Shown piece after piece: positions 15,940 to 26,326 of a stretch of DNA of 33,291 nt (position 1 is its first letter; every line of letters starts with the position of its first letter). This DNA is from an uncultured Alistipes sp. (GTDB taxonomy: Bacteria; Bacteroidota; Bacteroidia; Bacteroidales; Rikenellaceae): positions 1-33,291 of the forward strand of contig CALUKH010000020.1 of NCBI GenBank assembly GCA_944321185.1. The letters run 5' to 3'. Under the pieces are notes generated by a model, which worked only from the letters and a program-made list of their open reading frames with translations, had not been told where the DNA came from and ran no database searches. The translations under genes were made by a program, and so were the position numbers.

Positions 15940-16680
15940 TTATTTCCGGGCCTCCTCCTTCCGGGCAGCTTCCTTGTTTGAGGGCTGGGCGGCCGGATTC
16001 TGCGGGGCGGATGACGCGGAACTGTCGACCTTTACACGCCGGGGCTTCCAGATGTAGATCTTCGATTCGGTGCCGGCCTTCAGGCGCTCGATGTTCTTGC
16101 GATGGGTGTAGATCAGCAGGATGGCGATGACGAACGAGAAGACCACGAACGAGGTCGATCCGTTGACCTTCGGCGAAATGAGCGTGAAGATCGGGAAGCA
16201 GCATCCGGCGACCATCGAGGCCAGCGAGACGTAGTGGAAGATCATCAGCATGACGAGCCACACCCCGAAGCAGAGCAGTGCCACCGGAGGGTAGATGCCC
16301 GTGACGGCGCCGACGAGCGTGGCGACCCCCTTGCCGCCGCGGAATCCGGCGAAGATCGGGAAGATATGTCCCAGAACGGCCGCAAAGACGGCTCCGATCT
16401 TAAGATTTATAAGGTCATTGGCACCGATCAGGTCGTCGTACTGCATGAGTTCGATGATCGTCACGGCGACGAAACCCTTGAGGAAGTCGAGGGCGAAGAC
16501 CGGTGCTGCAGCCCGCTTGCCCAACACGCGGAGCATGTTGGTCGTGCCGGCGTTTTTGGAGCCGTATTCGCGGATGTCGATTCCGTAATATTTCTTGCCG
16601 ATCCACACGGCGCTCGGAATCGAGCCCAGCAGATAGGCGATGATAATCATGGTGGTAGCGGTATAGATAGTCAGAATCAT
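15940..16680 (-). CDS. plsY: acyl-phosphate:glycerol-3-phosphate acyltransferase
   Basis: Inner-membrane enzyme that transfers the acyl group from acyl-phosphate to glycerol 3-phosphate, the first step of phospholipid synthesis. Signature loops: LGSIPSAVWIGK near the N-terminus, YGSKNAGTTNMLRVLG, and GHIFPIFAGFRGGKGVAT. Five membrane spans are expected. With ATG 16680 (MILTIYTAT) it has 246 aa, longer than the usual ~200-220, because of a polar C-terminal tail of about 30 residues rich in Ala, Lys, Glu and Ser (ending KEAARKEEARK). The frame is open upstream but the first ~80 codons there are not membrane-like and would cross the promoter. The tail runs up to a repeat array just beyond the stop. 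Confidence 0.93.
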   Translation of the reverse strand: MILTIYTATTMIIIAYLLGSIPSAVWIGKKYYGIDIREYGSKNAGTTNMLRVLGKRAAAPVFALDFLKGFVAVTIIELMQYDDLIGANDLINLKIGAVFAAVLGHIFPIFAGFRGGKGVATLVGAVTGIYPPVALLCFGVWLVMLMIFHYVSLASMVAGCCFPIFTLISPKVNGSTSFVVFSFVIAILLIYTHRKNIERLKAGTESKIYIWKPRRVKVDSSASSAPQNPAAQPSNKEAARKEEARK

Positions 16681-16707
16681 GACCTTTTCGGCATTTGGTT
16701 GTTTATG

Positions 16708-16715
16708 CAAATATA
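16708..16715 (-). promoter_or_regulatory. -7 box of plsY
   Basis: Minus-strand TATATTTG, 27 nt before the chosen plsY ATG; no TTG found at the -33 position. It supports the start at 16680 over upstream in-frame Met codons. Confidence 0.6.
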
Positions 16716-16786
16716 GCAAAAAAATCCGGTTTCGGACCTTGTGGTGGAAAAAAGCGTCAGAATGGGCGTAAATCCGAAGATTTTCG

Positions 16787-16794
16787 TATCTTTG
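16787..16794 (+). promoter_or_regulatory. -7 box of the YitT-family gene
   Basis: TATCTTTG, 19 nt before the ATG at 16814. The promoters of plsY and this gene are back to back within about 90 bp. Confidence 0.65.
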
Positions 16795-16813
16795 TACACT
16801 CAATAAATCACGT

Positions 16814-17803
16814 ATGAATACAAAGGCTTTACTCGAACCGATGGGATCGTGGGCGTGGTGGCGCTCGTGGTTCCTGATTTTTCTGGGCTGCTCGATCATG
16901 GGCGCGGGTTTCGTGTTGTTCATCAACCCCTACAACTTCGTGCCGGGCGGCGTTTACGGTATGGGTATTGTCCTTCACAACATTTTCCCGTCGATTCAGG
17001 TGGGAACGTTCGGCTACATGTTCGACATTCCGCTGATGATTACGGCGATGCTGGTTTTCGGCGGCGGGTTCGGTACGCGGACCGTGCTGGCGGCACTCTA
17101 TACGCCGGGCTTCATGAACATCCTCACGCGGTTGATCTACCCGACGCCCGAGGCGGTCGAGTCGCTCGATCCGGCGCTGATGCTGGGCGGCCACCTCGAT
17201 CTTTCGGACGATCTGCTGCTGACCTGTATCATGGGAGCCGTGGCCGTCGGTGTGGGGCAGGGCATTGTCGTGCGGCAGCAGGCCACCACGGGTGGAACGG
17301 ACATCGTCGGCATGCTGTTGCAGAAATTCGTCGGGATCAAGTTCTCGACGGGTATCTTCCTTGCCGACGGATTTGTCGTGTTGTCGGGACTGGCCGTGAT
17401 CGGCTTCGGTCTTGGTACGGGCGAAGCCTCGTCGAACGGCTGGATGCTGACGCTCTATTCGCTGCTGACGATCTATATTTCGTCGCGCGTGGTGGCCTAT
17501 CTGCTGGACGGCGCCTCGTACGACAAGCTGCTCTTCATCATCAGTGATCACCACGAGGAGATCAAGCAGTTCATCATCAACGATCTGGAGCGCGGAGCCA
17601 CCTACCTCAAGGGCAAGGGCATGTTCACGGACCAGTCGCGTGACGTGATCTTCCTGGTCATCAGCCGCAAGGAGGTGCATGTGGTTCAGAACCGCATTCG
17701 GGAGATCGATCCGCGGGCCTTCGTCGTGGTGACGGATGCCTACGAGACCTTCGGCGAGGGCTTCAAGCAGTTCCCGGACAAGAACCAGATCCAGGCCGAA
17801 TAG
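16814..17803 (+). CDS. YitT-family membrane protein (DUF161 + DUF2179)
   Basis: 329 aa. The N-terminal half (about 15-230) has five to six hydrophobic segments with the family motifs NPYNFVPGGVYGMGIVLH and GQGIVVRQQATTGGTDIVG, the repeated PGG/TGG loops of the DUF161 fold. The C-terminal ~85 residues (from DKLLFIISDHHEEI) form the DUF2179 soluble domain, ending around AFVVVTDAYETFGEGF. The biochemical role of the family is unknown; transport has been proposed. It starts divergently from plsY. A 267-nt spacer beginning with a repeat array separates it from miaB. Confidence 0.9.
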   Translation: MNTKALLEPMGSWAWWRSWFLIFLGCSIMGAGFVLFINPYNFVPGGVYGMGIVLHNIFPSIQVGTFGYMFDIPLMITAMLVFGGGFGTRTVLAALYTPGFMNILTRLIYPTPEAVESLDPALMLGGHLDLSDDLLLTCIMGAVAVGVGQGIVVRQQATTGGTDIVGMLLQKFVGIKFSTGIFLADGFVVLSGLAVIGFGLGTGEASSNGWMLTLYSLLTIYISSRVVAYLLDGASYDKLLFIISDHHEEIKQFIINDLERGATYLKGKGMFTDQSRDVIFLVISRKEVHVVQNRIREIDPRAFVVVTDAYETFGEGFKQFPDKNQIQAE

Positions 17804-17810
17804 CGCCCGG

Positions 17811-17955
17811 GACCGGGGGGGGGAGAATCGGAGACAGTGAGATTCCGGACCGGGGAGAAGATTGGAAGCGGAAAACGCCAGATCGGGCGAGAGAAAGGAT
17901 TGGAGACGAAAGATCCCGGATCGGGGGGGGGAGATTGAGGACGGAAAGATCCCTG
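17811..17955. repeat. four degenerate ~37-bp tandem repeats after the YitT gene
   Basis: Units 17811-17847, 17848-17881, 17882-17918 and 17919-17955 are 37, 34, 37 and 37 bp. Each opens GAYCGGG or ATCGGG (with G-runs up to nine), has GAGA..ATTGGAG-like middle text and ends GATCCCG or similar. The array starts 7 nt after the stop codon. The rest of the spacer to miaB (17956-18070) shows nothing I can name. Confidence 0.75.
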
Positions 17956-18070
17956 AACCGGTGATGCGGAACTGTCCAGGGAAGACGGCAGATGTGCCGG
18001 ACTACGGTTTTCTGCATGGGACTACCCGATTCTCACCGACGGTGCGACTTCCCGGAAAAACGAAAAAACA

Positions 18071-19420
18071 ATGGAAATAAATACGAATACGTTGCGACCC
18101 CTCCAGGGCGAGGGGAAAAAACTCTTTGTCGAGACCTACGGATGCCAGATGAATGTCGGCGATACGGAGATCGTGGTCTCGCTGATGCAGAACGAGGGAT
18201 ATATCTATACGGACCGCCCCGAACAGGCGGACGTCATTCTGATCAATACCTGCTCGATCCGTGATAATGCCGAACAGCGTATCTGGGGCCGTCTGGCCGA
18301 GATGAAACGCCTGCGCCGGGCCCATCCGGGACTGGTCGTGGGCATTATCGGCTGCATGGCCGAACGCCTGCGCGAGAAGCTGCTCGACGGCCCGACGGGG
18401 GTGGATGTCGTGGCCGGACCGGATGCCTACCGCGATCTGCCGCGCCTGGTGCGCGAGGCCGAAGCGGGCGGCAAGGGGGTCAACGTGCTGTTCTCCACCG
18501 AGGAGACCTATGCCGAGATTGCACCCGTGCGTCTGGACCGCAACGGCGTGAGCGCCTTCGTGGCGATCATGCGCGGCTGCAACAACTTCTGCTCCTATTG
18601 TGTGGTCCCCTATACGCGGGGACGCGAACGCAGCCGCGAAGCCTCGACCATCGTGACCGAAGCTCAAAGCCTCTTCGACAACGGCTACCGCGAGGTGACG
18701 CTGCTGGGTCAGAACGTCAATTCGTACCGCACGGGCGACGTTGATTTCCCGGAGTTGCTGCGTCGGGTGGCCTCGATTTCGCCGCTGCTGCGCGTGCGCT
18801 TTGCCACGTCGCACCCCAAGGACATGAGCGACCGCCTGCTCGAGACGATGGCCTCGATGCCCAATATCTGCCGTTCGATCCACCTTCCGGCCCAGTCGGG
18901 CGCCACGTCGATGCTCGAACGCATGAACCGCAAGTACACGCGCGAATGGTACCTCGACCGCATTGCGGCCATCCGGCGTTACATGCCCGACTGCTCGATT
19001 ACGACGGACCTGATCGCCGGTTTCTCGGGCGAGACCGAGGAGGAGCACCGTCAGACCCTGTCGCTCATGCGCGAGGTGGGGTACGACTTTGCCTATATGT
19101 TCAAGTATTCGGAGCGCCCCGGGACCTTTGCCCAGAAACACCTGGGCGACGACGTTCCCGAGGAGGTCAAGTCGCGGCGCCTGCAGGAGATCATCGCCCT
19201 GCAGAACGAACTGGGGCTGGAGAGCTACCGTCGCGACGTCGGACACGAGTTTGAGGTGCTGGTCGAGGGGCAGTCGAAGCGCAACCCCGATCAGCTGTCG
19301 GGCCGTACGTCGCAGAACAAGGTGGTGGTCTTCGACCGGGGCGACCACCGCGTGGGTGAATACGTTCGGGTGCGCATCACGGGCTGTACGGCCGCCACGC
19401 TCTTCGGCGAGGCCCTCTGA
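18071..19420 (+). CDS. miaB: tRNA-2-methylthio-N6-dimethylallyladenosine synthase
   Basis: Radical-SAM methylthiotransferase modifying i6A37 in tRNAs that read UNN codons. 449 aa. The N-terminal MTTase domain holds the auxiliary 4Fe-4S cluster with C25 (ETYGCQMN), C61 (INTCSIR) and C95 (GIIGCMAER). The radical-SAM motif is CNNFCSYC (C170, C174, C177), followed by VVPYTRGRE. The C-terminal TRAM domain covers about 380-446. YGCQMN and the RxRE stretch point to MiaB rather than RimO or MtaB. The start MEINTNTLRP follows an A-rich stretch, usual for Bacteroidota. No -7 box was recognised. Confidence 0.94.
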   Translation: MEINTNTLRPLQGEGKKLFVETYGCQMNVGDTEIVVSLMQNEGYIYTDRPEQADVILINTCSIRDNAEQRIWGRLAEMKRLRRAHPGLVVGIIGCMAERLREKLLDGPTGVDVVAGPDAYRDLPRLVREAEAGGKGVNVLFSTEETYAEIAPVRLDRNGVSAFVAIMRGCNNFCSYCVVPYTRGRERSREASTIVTEAQSLFDNGYREVTLLGQNVNSYRTGDVDFPELLRRVASISPLLRVRFATSHPKDMSDRLLETMASMPNICRSIHLPAQSGATSMLERMNRKYTREWYLDRIAAIRRYMPDCSITTDLIAGFSGETEEEHRQTLSLMREVGYDFAYMFKYSERPGTFAQKHLGDDVPEEVKSRRLQEIIALQNELGLESYRRDVGHEFEVLVEGQSKRNPDQLSGRTSQNKVVVFDRGDHRVGEYVRVRITGCTAATLFGEAL

Positions 19421-19431
19421 CGGCGGGGCCG

Positions 19432-19525
19432 ATCACCGGGGGGCCGCACCATCGAGGGGTGTATCACCTGGGGCTGCACTATTGAGGGAGCACCTGGGCT
19501 GCATCACGGGGGCCGCATTGCGGGG
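19432..19525. repeat. degenerate ~30-bp repeats after miaB
   Basis: Two clear units, 19432-19462 (31 bp) and 19463-19491 (29 bp), share ATCACC-GGGG-CYGCACYAT-GAGGG. Two shortened copies follow (19492-19505, 19506-19525). The array starts 11 nt after the miaB stop. The unit differs from those after plsY and yitT. Confidence 0.6.
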
Positions 19526-19625
19526 ACTGACTCTTTTTGATGGAGGCCGGACCCATTTGATGACGGCACGACGATTGCCGACATCGGTTGTTTGACAAGA
19601 AGATTTTTAAGAGAGATACGAAATT

Positions 19626-21137
<1,512 letters not shown>

Positions 21138-21181
21138 ATGACTTGTCGATACCTGTTCAATACTTCGAAACGCCTCTTCGG

Positions 21182-22372
21182 ATGAACCCCTCGACCTGCA
21201 GCCTATCGTCGTCCGAGCCGTTCGGGATGAACCGCATGTCCGCCTCCTTTGCGGATTCGAAACCGCACTACGAACTGTTGGACGGACTACGTGGCGTGGC
21301 GGCGCTGGTGGTGATCTGGTACCATCTCTTCGAGGGCTTCGCCACGAGCCCCGTTGATCAGCGCTTCAACCACGGCTATCTGGCCGTCGATTTCTTCTTC
21401 ATCCTGTCGGGATTTGTGGTGGGCTATGCCTACGACGACCGCTGGAGGCGGAGGACTCTTACGCCGGGTGGATTCGTCAAGCGGCGTCTGATCCGTCTGC
21501 ACCCGATGGTGGTGCTGGGGGCGGTGCTGGGCGCCGTGACCTTCTGTTTGCAGGGTCGCGTGCAGTGGGACGGTACGCAGGTGGCCATTCCGGCCGTGGT
21601 GCTGGCTCTCGTGCTGCATCTGTTCCTGATTCCGGCCGTGCCGGGCTCTGCACCCGAGGTGCGCGGCAACGGCGAGATGTATCCGCTCAACGGCCCCGTC
21701 TGGTCGTTGTTCTTCGAGTACATCGGCAATATCCTGTATGCCCTCTTTTTGAGACGTCTCAGGACCCGTTGGCTGGCCGCCTTTGTCGCCGTAGCGGGCT
21801 TCGGGCTGGCTGCCTTCGCTCTGGGCAACGGTTCGGGATACGGCCATCTGGGCGTAGGGTGGTCGCTCGCAGGCAACAACCTGCCGGGCGGTCTGCTGCG
21901 GCTGTTGTTCGCTTTCCCGATGGGGTTGCTGCTGTCACGGATTTTCCGTCCCGTGGCGGTGCGCGGGGCCTTCTGGATCTGCACGGTGTCGATCGTCGCG
22001 TTGCTCGGTGTTCCTTATGTGGGGGATGGTTCGGTGCCGATGTGGAACGGCCTGTATGATACGCTGTGTGTCGTGGTGTTGTTTCCGCTGTTGGTGTGGC
22101 TCGGCGCTTCGGGCCATGCGACGGATCGGGCAACGGGCGGAATTTGCCGTTTCCTCGGCAATATCTCCTATCCGGTTTATGTGATCCACTATCCCTTCAT
22201 GTATCTCTTTTTCGCCTGGCTATGGGGCGGAGAGACAATTCCCTTCGCGAAGGTCTGGCCCGTGGCTGTGGGGCTGTTCGCAGGGGTGATTCTGCTGGCC
22301 TGGCTGGCACTGAAGTTTTATGACGAACCGGTGCGGCGGTGGTTGACACGTCGATTTTTAACGCGCGGCTGA
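21182..22372 (+). CDS. acyltransferase family 3 membrane protein
   Basis: 396 aa from ATG 21182. Other in-frame starts exist (TTG 21143; ATG 21227 and 21236), all before the conserved beginning YELLDGLRGVAALVVIWYH, where the His is the catalytic candidate of the Acyl_transf_3 family. About ten membrane spans. FFFILSGFVVGYAY and the PLNGPVWSLFFEY region match the family; NISYPVYVIHYPF precedes the last spans. These proteins O-acylate sugars or polysaccharides at the inner membrane (OafA/NodX-like); the substrate here is unknown. It is followed by a bidirectional terminator. Confidence 0.9.
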   Translation: MNPSTCSLSSSEPFGMNRMSASFADSKPHYELLDGLRGVAALVVIWYHLFEGFATSPVDQRFNHGYLAVDFFFILSGFVVGYAYDDRWRRRTLTPGGFVKRRLIRLHPMVVLGAVLGAVTFCLQGRVQWDGTQVAIPAVVLALVLHLFLIPAVPGSAPEVRGNGEMYPLNGPVWSLFFEYIGNILYALFLRRLRTRWLAAFVAVAGFGLAAFALGNGSGYGHLGVGWSLAGNNLPGGLLRLLFAFPMGLLLSRIFRPVAVRGAFWICTVSIVALLGVPYVGDGSVPMWNGLYDTLCVVVLFPLLVWLGASGHATDRATGGICRFLGNISYPVYVIHYPFMYLFFAWLWGGETIPFAKVWPVAVGLFAGVILLAWLALKFYDEPVRRWLTRRFLTRG

Positions 22373-22397
22373 CCCTTTCCCGGCGGACAGATACAAT

Positions 22398-22429
22398 AAA
22401 CGAGGCACCTCGTCAGAGGAGCCTCGTTT
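22398..22429. terminator. bidirectional terminator between the acyltransferase and der
   Basis: Stem of 9 bp (22398-22406 with 22421-22429) extended after one A-A mismatch by CCTC/GAGG. It is flanked by A3/T3, and the plus side continues TTTGTTG. It lies between two convergent genes. Confidence 0.75.
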
Positions 22430-22514
22430 GTTGTCAGGACCTTTTTGCCCGTGTCAGCGCCGGATTTTTCGGGCCGATACGGCGTTCCGGCGAGCCAAGA
22501 CGGTGCCGGAAGCG

Positions 22515-23819
22515 CTATTTCTGCCGGAAATAGATCTGCATCGGGACGCCCGAAAAATCCCAGTGGTCGCGGATGTTGTTCTCCAGGAAACGACGGTAGG
22601 GCTCCTTGATGTACTGCGGCAGGTTGACGAAGAAGGCAAACTGCGGTGTCGGCGTCGGCAGCTGCGTGACGTACTTGATCCGGATGTACTTGCCCTTGGT
22701 CGAGGGGGGCGGATAGTTCTCGATCAGCGGCAGCAGGAAATCATTCAGCTCGGAGGTCGAGATGCGGCGTTTGCGCGACTGGTAGACGCGGATGGCCGTC
22801 TGCAGCACCTCGAGGATCCGCTGCTTGTTCAGCACCGAGGTGAAGATGATCGGAATGTCGTTGAACGGAGCGAGTTTCTTCTTGAGGAATTCGGTCCACT
22901 CCTTCATCGTGTTGTTGTCCTTCTCGATCAGGTCCCACTTGTTGACCACGATGACACACCCCTTGCGGTTGCGGACGATCAGGTTGTGGATGTTCAGATC
23001 CTGCGATTCGAGCCCCTGCTGGGCGTCGAGCATCAGGATGCAGACGTCGGAGCTTTCGATGGCGCGGATCGACCGCATGACGGAGTAGAACTCCAGATCC
23101 TCCATCGTCTTGCCCTTCTTGCGCATGCCGGCCGTATCGACGAGGTAGAAATCCATGCCGAACTTGTTGTAGCGCGTGCGGATCGAATCGCGTGTGGTGC
23201 CGGCGATCGACGTGACGATGTTTCGGTCCTGCCCGAGCAGGGCGTTCGTGAGCGAAGATTTGCCGACGTTCGGGCGACCGACGATGGTGATATGGGGCAG
23301 ATCGTCCTCCTCTTCGGATGTGGCGTCGGCGGGCAGAGCCGCCAGGATGGCATCCATCAGATCGCCCGTGCCGCTGCCCGACATCGAGCTGATGCAGTAG
23401 GGGTCGCCCAGACCGAGGGCGTAGAATTCGTTCGAATTGAAGATCAGATCGTTGGTATCGACCTTGTTGCAGACCAGAATCACCTTCTTCGACGTGCGGC
23501 GCAGGATATCGGCCATGAGCATGTCCAGGTCGGTGATTCCCGTGCGGACCTCGACCAGGAAGAGGATGACGTCGGCTTCGTCGATGGCCAGCAGGACCTG
23601 GCGGCGGATTTCGTCTTCGAAGATGTCATCCGAATTGACGGTGTATCCGCCGGTATCGATGACCGAGAATTCGCGACCGTTCCAGTCGGTTTTTCCGTAA
23701 TGGCGGTCGCGGGTCGTACCGGCCGTTGCGTCGACGATGGCTTTGCGCTCACCGACCAGGCGGTTGAAGAGGGTGCTTTTTCCGACGTTGGGGCGTCCGA
23801 CGATTGCTACGAGGCTCAT
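22515..23819 (-). CDS. der: ribosome biogenesis GTPase Der (EngA)
   Basis: Tandem-GTPase needed for 50S maturation. 434 aa. The first G domain has GRPNVGKST (8-16), DTGG (55-58) and NKVD (118-121); the second has GRPNVGKSS (181-189), DTAGMRKKG and NKWDLIEK. The C-terminal KH-like domain (about 350-434) ends [13 protein letters not shown]. Normal length, all nucleotide motifs intact. A -7 box lies 34 nt before its ATG. The antiporter gene upstream on the same strand ends 69 nt away, so read-through is possible. Confidence 0.96.
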   Translation of the reverse strand: MSLVAIVGRPNVGKSTLFNRLVGERKAIVDATAGTTRDRHYGKTDWNGREFSVIDTGGYTVNSDDIFEDEIRRQVLLAIDEADVILFLVEVRTGITDLDMLMADILRRTSKKVILVCNKVDTNDLIFNSNEFYALGLGDPYCISSMSGSGTGDLMDAILAALPADATSEEEDDLPHITIVGRPNVGKSSLTNALLGQDRNIVTSIAGTTRDSIRTRYNKFGMDFYLVDTAGMRKKGKTMEDLEFYSVMRSIRAIESSDVCILMLDAQQGLESQDLNIHNLIVRNRKGCVIVVNKWDLIEKDNNTMKEWTEFLKKKLAPFNDIPIIFTSVLNKQRILEVLQTAIRVYQSRKRRISTSELNDFLLPLIENYPPPSTKGKYIRIKYVTQLPTPTPQFAFFVNLPQYIKEPYRRFLENNIRDHWDFSGVPMQIYFRQK

Positions 23820-23853
23820 AGTGAATTGTCCGTTCTTTGTTGCTTATCGGGTG

Positions 23854-23861
23854 CAAAGATA
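23854..23861 (-). promoter_or_regulatory. -7 box of der
   Basis: Minus-strand TATCTTTG 34 nt before the der ATG. No TTG seen at -33. Confidence 0.55.
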
Positions 23862-23888
23862 GCGCAAATCTTGGGAATTAAAAAATGG

Positions 23889-26006
23889 TCAGACCCGGAT
23901 GTATCGGCTTTCGGTGTCGCCGGCCTGCACGGGGTAGAGCAGAATGGAGCTGTAGTCGGCGAAATGATGCTCGAGATAGGTCGGGATGCGGCTCATCGAG
24001 GGGTGGTAGGAGACGCGGTCGCGGCGGCTCATGACGAACCACAGACAGTCGTCGTCGCGCATGTCGTGTTCGAGCGAGGGGAGGTCGTCCCACTGCGTGA
24101 AGGGGACGTAGTCGATGTTGGCCGGACGTTTGCGGCCCCGCGGTCGGAGGTAGGCCAGCGTGCTTTCGGGGGCCAGCAGCGAGATGCGGGCGCCGGAGTT
24201 TTCGGCCAGCAGATGGATGCGGCGCAGCCACAGTTGGAATCCGGCCTCCTGTTCGGCCTTTTCGGGGACGACGATCAGGTGGCGCTTGATGGTGTTGAGC
24301 GGCTGTACGGGGTGGTAGATGAAGGTGGTGATGTTGCTCTGCATCAGCACGTCGGCGGTCATCTTGCCGATGCCGGGTCCCGACGCCACCGGGATTCCCG
24401 GAATGACCGGCAGGCCCGGGACGGAGGGGGTTGCGCGGTGCATGCCCATGACGATGTCCGTAATATTGCGTTCGCGGCTGACGCTGACGATGGCATTCGA
24501 GATGTTAACGTCGTAGCGCAGCAGCTCCTGCAGATAGAGGTCACTGGCGGCGGCGCTCGTGGCGGCCGTATCGAGGAGTTTGCGGGCCAGTTTGTCGGCA
24601 TTGGGATCCTCGACCTGGTTGTCGATGGCGTGCAGGGCATAGAGACCGTTGGGCTCCTTGGCGCGTTTGAGCATGGCGCTCAGGGCGACCAGCTCCTCGA
24701 CCGTCTGTTCGTTGGCCACGGGGATGAGGATATGGTCCTCGTGTTTGGCCGGTTTTTCATCCGACGAATCGGTCAGGTGGGCCTGTCCGACGGCGATGTT
24801 GTGGGCGCCGCGCTGCGTGGCGAAGGTCGAGACGGTGCACGTGGCCAGGATCATCAGGATCGTGCCGTTCAGCACGCTTTCGTTGAGCAGGCGGATGGGT
24901 TCTCCGTCGGGCGTATGGCCGAGGATGATGTTGTAGCCGACCATCACGGCGGCGAGTGTGGCGGCGACGTGGGCCGAGCTCAGTCCGAAGATGACCGTGC
25001 GCTGGTCGCGCGAGAGGCGGAAGCTCTTCTGGGTGAGCCATGCGGCGATGAACTTGGCGGCGGTGATCAGCACGATCATCACGGCGGCCACCTCGAGGCT
25101 CTCCCAGTCGCGGAAGAAGGCGCGGTAGTCGATCAGCATGCCGACGCCGATCAGGAAGAAGGGGATGAAGATGGCGTTGCCGACGAATTCGATGCGGTTC
25201 ATCAGGGGCGAGGTCCGGGGGATGAGGCGGTTGAGGGCGATGCCCGAGAGGAAGGCGCCGATGATGGGCTCCAGACCGGCCAGCTGGGCGAGGAACGATC
25301 CGAGGAAGACCATCGCCAGGACGAAGATATACTGCGAGATGTTGTCGCTGACCTGCTTGAAGAACCAGTGGGCGATGATCGGGAAGACCAGGACGATGAT
25401 GGCGATGCAGAGGACGACGGATCCGGCCAGCCGCCACCAGAAGAGGTTGTCGACGTTACCGGTGGCCATTCCGACGATGACCGTCAGCAGCAGCAGGGCG
25501 AGCGTGTCGGTGATGACCGTGCCGCCGACGGCGATGGTGACGGCCTTGTCGCGGGCGATGCCGAGTTTGCTGACGATCGGGTAGGCGATCAGGGTTTGGG
25601 AGGCGAACAGGCCGGCGAGCAGGATCGACGAGTAGATCGAGAATCCGAGGACGTAATACCCGGCCAGGATGCCGAGCAGCAGCGGTACGCAGAAGGTGTA
25701 GAGTCCGAAGACGAGGCTTCGCCAGCTGTTGTGGCGGAAGTCGGACATGTCCATGTCGAGGCCCGAGAGGAACATGATGTAGAGCAGGCCGGCCGTTCCG
25801 GAGAGGATGATGCTGCTGTCGCGCAGCACGAGATTCAGGCCGTGGGGGCCGATCACCGCGCCGGCGATGATGAGCCCCAGCAGATAGGGGATCTTCAGCC
25901 GGTTGAGCAGCAGCGGAGCCGCGAGGATGATGACCAGAATCAGTAGAAACTTGAGAATCGGGTCCTCGAGCGGCAGCGAAAAATCTATGTGTGCGAGCAG
26001 GAACAT
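23889..26006 (-). CDS. CPA2-family cation:proton antiporter
   Basis: 705 aa. Residues 1 to about 410 form a Na+/H+ exchanger membrane domain with roughly 12-13 spans (LLGLIIAGAVIGPHGL, GLDMDMSDFR, GTVITDTLALLLL, GAFLSGIALNRLIP). The last ~290 residues are cytosolic and look like two universal-stress-type halves (EDHILIPVANEQTVEELVAL; RHLIVVPEKAEQEAGF). ATG 26006 (MFLLAHIDF) is preferred to the in-frame Met at 26069 because a -33/-7 promoter lies between them. Likely role: Na+ or K+ exchange for pH and ion balance; the ion is not readable. It ends 69 nt before der. Confidence 0.9.
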   Translation of the reverse strand: MFLLAHIDFSLPLEDPILKFLLILVIILAAPLLLNRLKIPYLLGLIIAGAVIGPHGLNLVLRDSSIILSGTAGLLYIMFLSGLDMDMSDFRHNSWRSLVFGLYTFCVPLLLGILAGYYVLGFSIYSSILLAGLFASQTLIAYPIVSKLGIARDKAVTIAVGGTVITDTLALLLLTVIVGMATGNVDNLFWWRLAGSVVLCIAIIVLVFPIIAHWFFKQVSDNISQYIFVLAMVFLGSFLAQLAGLEPIIGAFLSGIALNRLIPRTSPLMNRIEFVGNAIFIPFFLIGVGMLIDYRAFFRDWESLEVAAVMIVLITAAKFIAAWLTQKSFRLSRDQRTVIFGLSSAHVAATLAAVMVGYNIILGHTPDGEPIRLLNESVLNGTILMILATCTVSTFATQRGAHNIAVGQAHLTDSSDEKPAKHEDHILIPVANEQTVEELVALSAMLKRAKEPNGLYALHAIDNQVEDPNADKLARKLLDTAATSAAASDLYLQELLRYDVNISNAIVSVSRERNITDIVMGMHRATPSVPGLPVIPGIPVASGPGIGKMTADVLMQSNITTFIYHPVQPLNTIKRHLIVVPEKAEQEAGFQLWLRRIHLLAENSGARISLLAPESTLAYLRPRGRKRPANIDYVPFTQWDDLPSLEHDMRDDDCLWFVMSRRDRVSYHPSMSRIPTYLEHHFADYSSILLYPVQAGDTESRYIRV

Positions 26007-26038
26007 GGGCACTGTTCGGTTGAATCGGTTGTTAAGAA

Positions 26039-26069
26039 CAAATATAGGAAAAAATGTGCTGAAAAACAA
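26039..26069 (-). promoter_or_regulatory. promoter of the CPA2 antiporter
   Basis: Minus-strand TTG (26067-26069), 20-nt spacer, TATATTTG (26039-26046). This puts the transcription start near 26032, 26 nt before the chosen ATG. Confidence 0.7.
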
Positions 26070-26287
26070 GTCCCGGCGCGGGATTTGTCGCCGGGGACGG
26101 TGTCGGGGAGCGGGCCGGGGAGGGGGTTTCCCGGGTGACGGTCAGTGACTTCCGGGTTCTCTGACGGGTGGCTGTTGCGGGGAGGTTCGGGCGCCGGACG
26201 CTCCTCGGGTGACGGACAAACGCCCGTGCGGAGGATCCCCGGGGTGAAATAATCGTGCGGCGGCGCGCGTTTTTCCGGAAAAAAACG
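26070..26287. other. GC-rich intergenic stretch between divergent antiporter and MFS genes
   Basis: No ORF with coding character. The stretch is G-rich with short repeated text: CGGGTGACGG occurs at 26132-26141 and 26206-26215, with variants such as TGACGGGTGGC between. It resembles the repeat spacers seen elsewhere in the window but without a regular unit. Confidence 0.4.
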
Positions 26288-26295
26288 TAACTTTG
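26288..26295 (+). promoter_or_regulatory. -7 box of the MFS-led operon
   Basis: TAACTTTG, 31 nt before the MFS ATG at 26327. No TTG at the expected distance. Confidence 0.5.
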
Positions 26296-26326
26296 AAGAA
26301 TCGGAACACGTAAACATGCGCGTAGA

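Noticed and set aside
22428-25946. Very long plus-strand open frame (1172 codons) opposite der and the antiporter
   Set aside because: It is the antisense shadow of two genes with complete, motif-rich frames; high GC leaves few stops in this frame.
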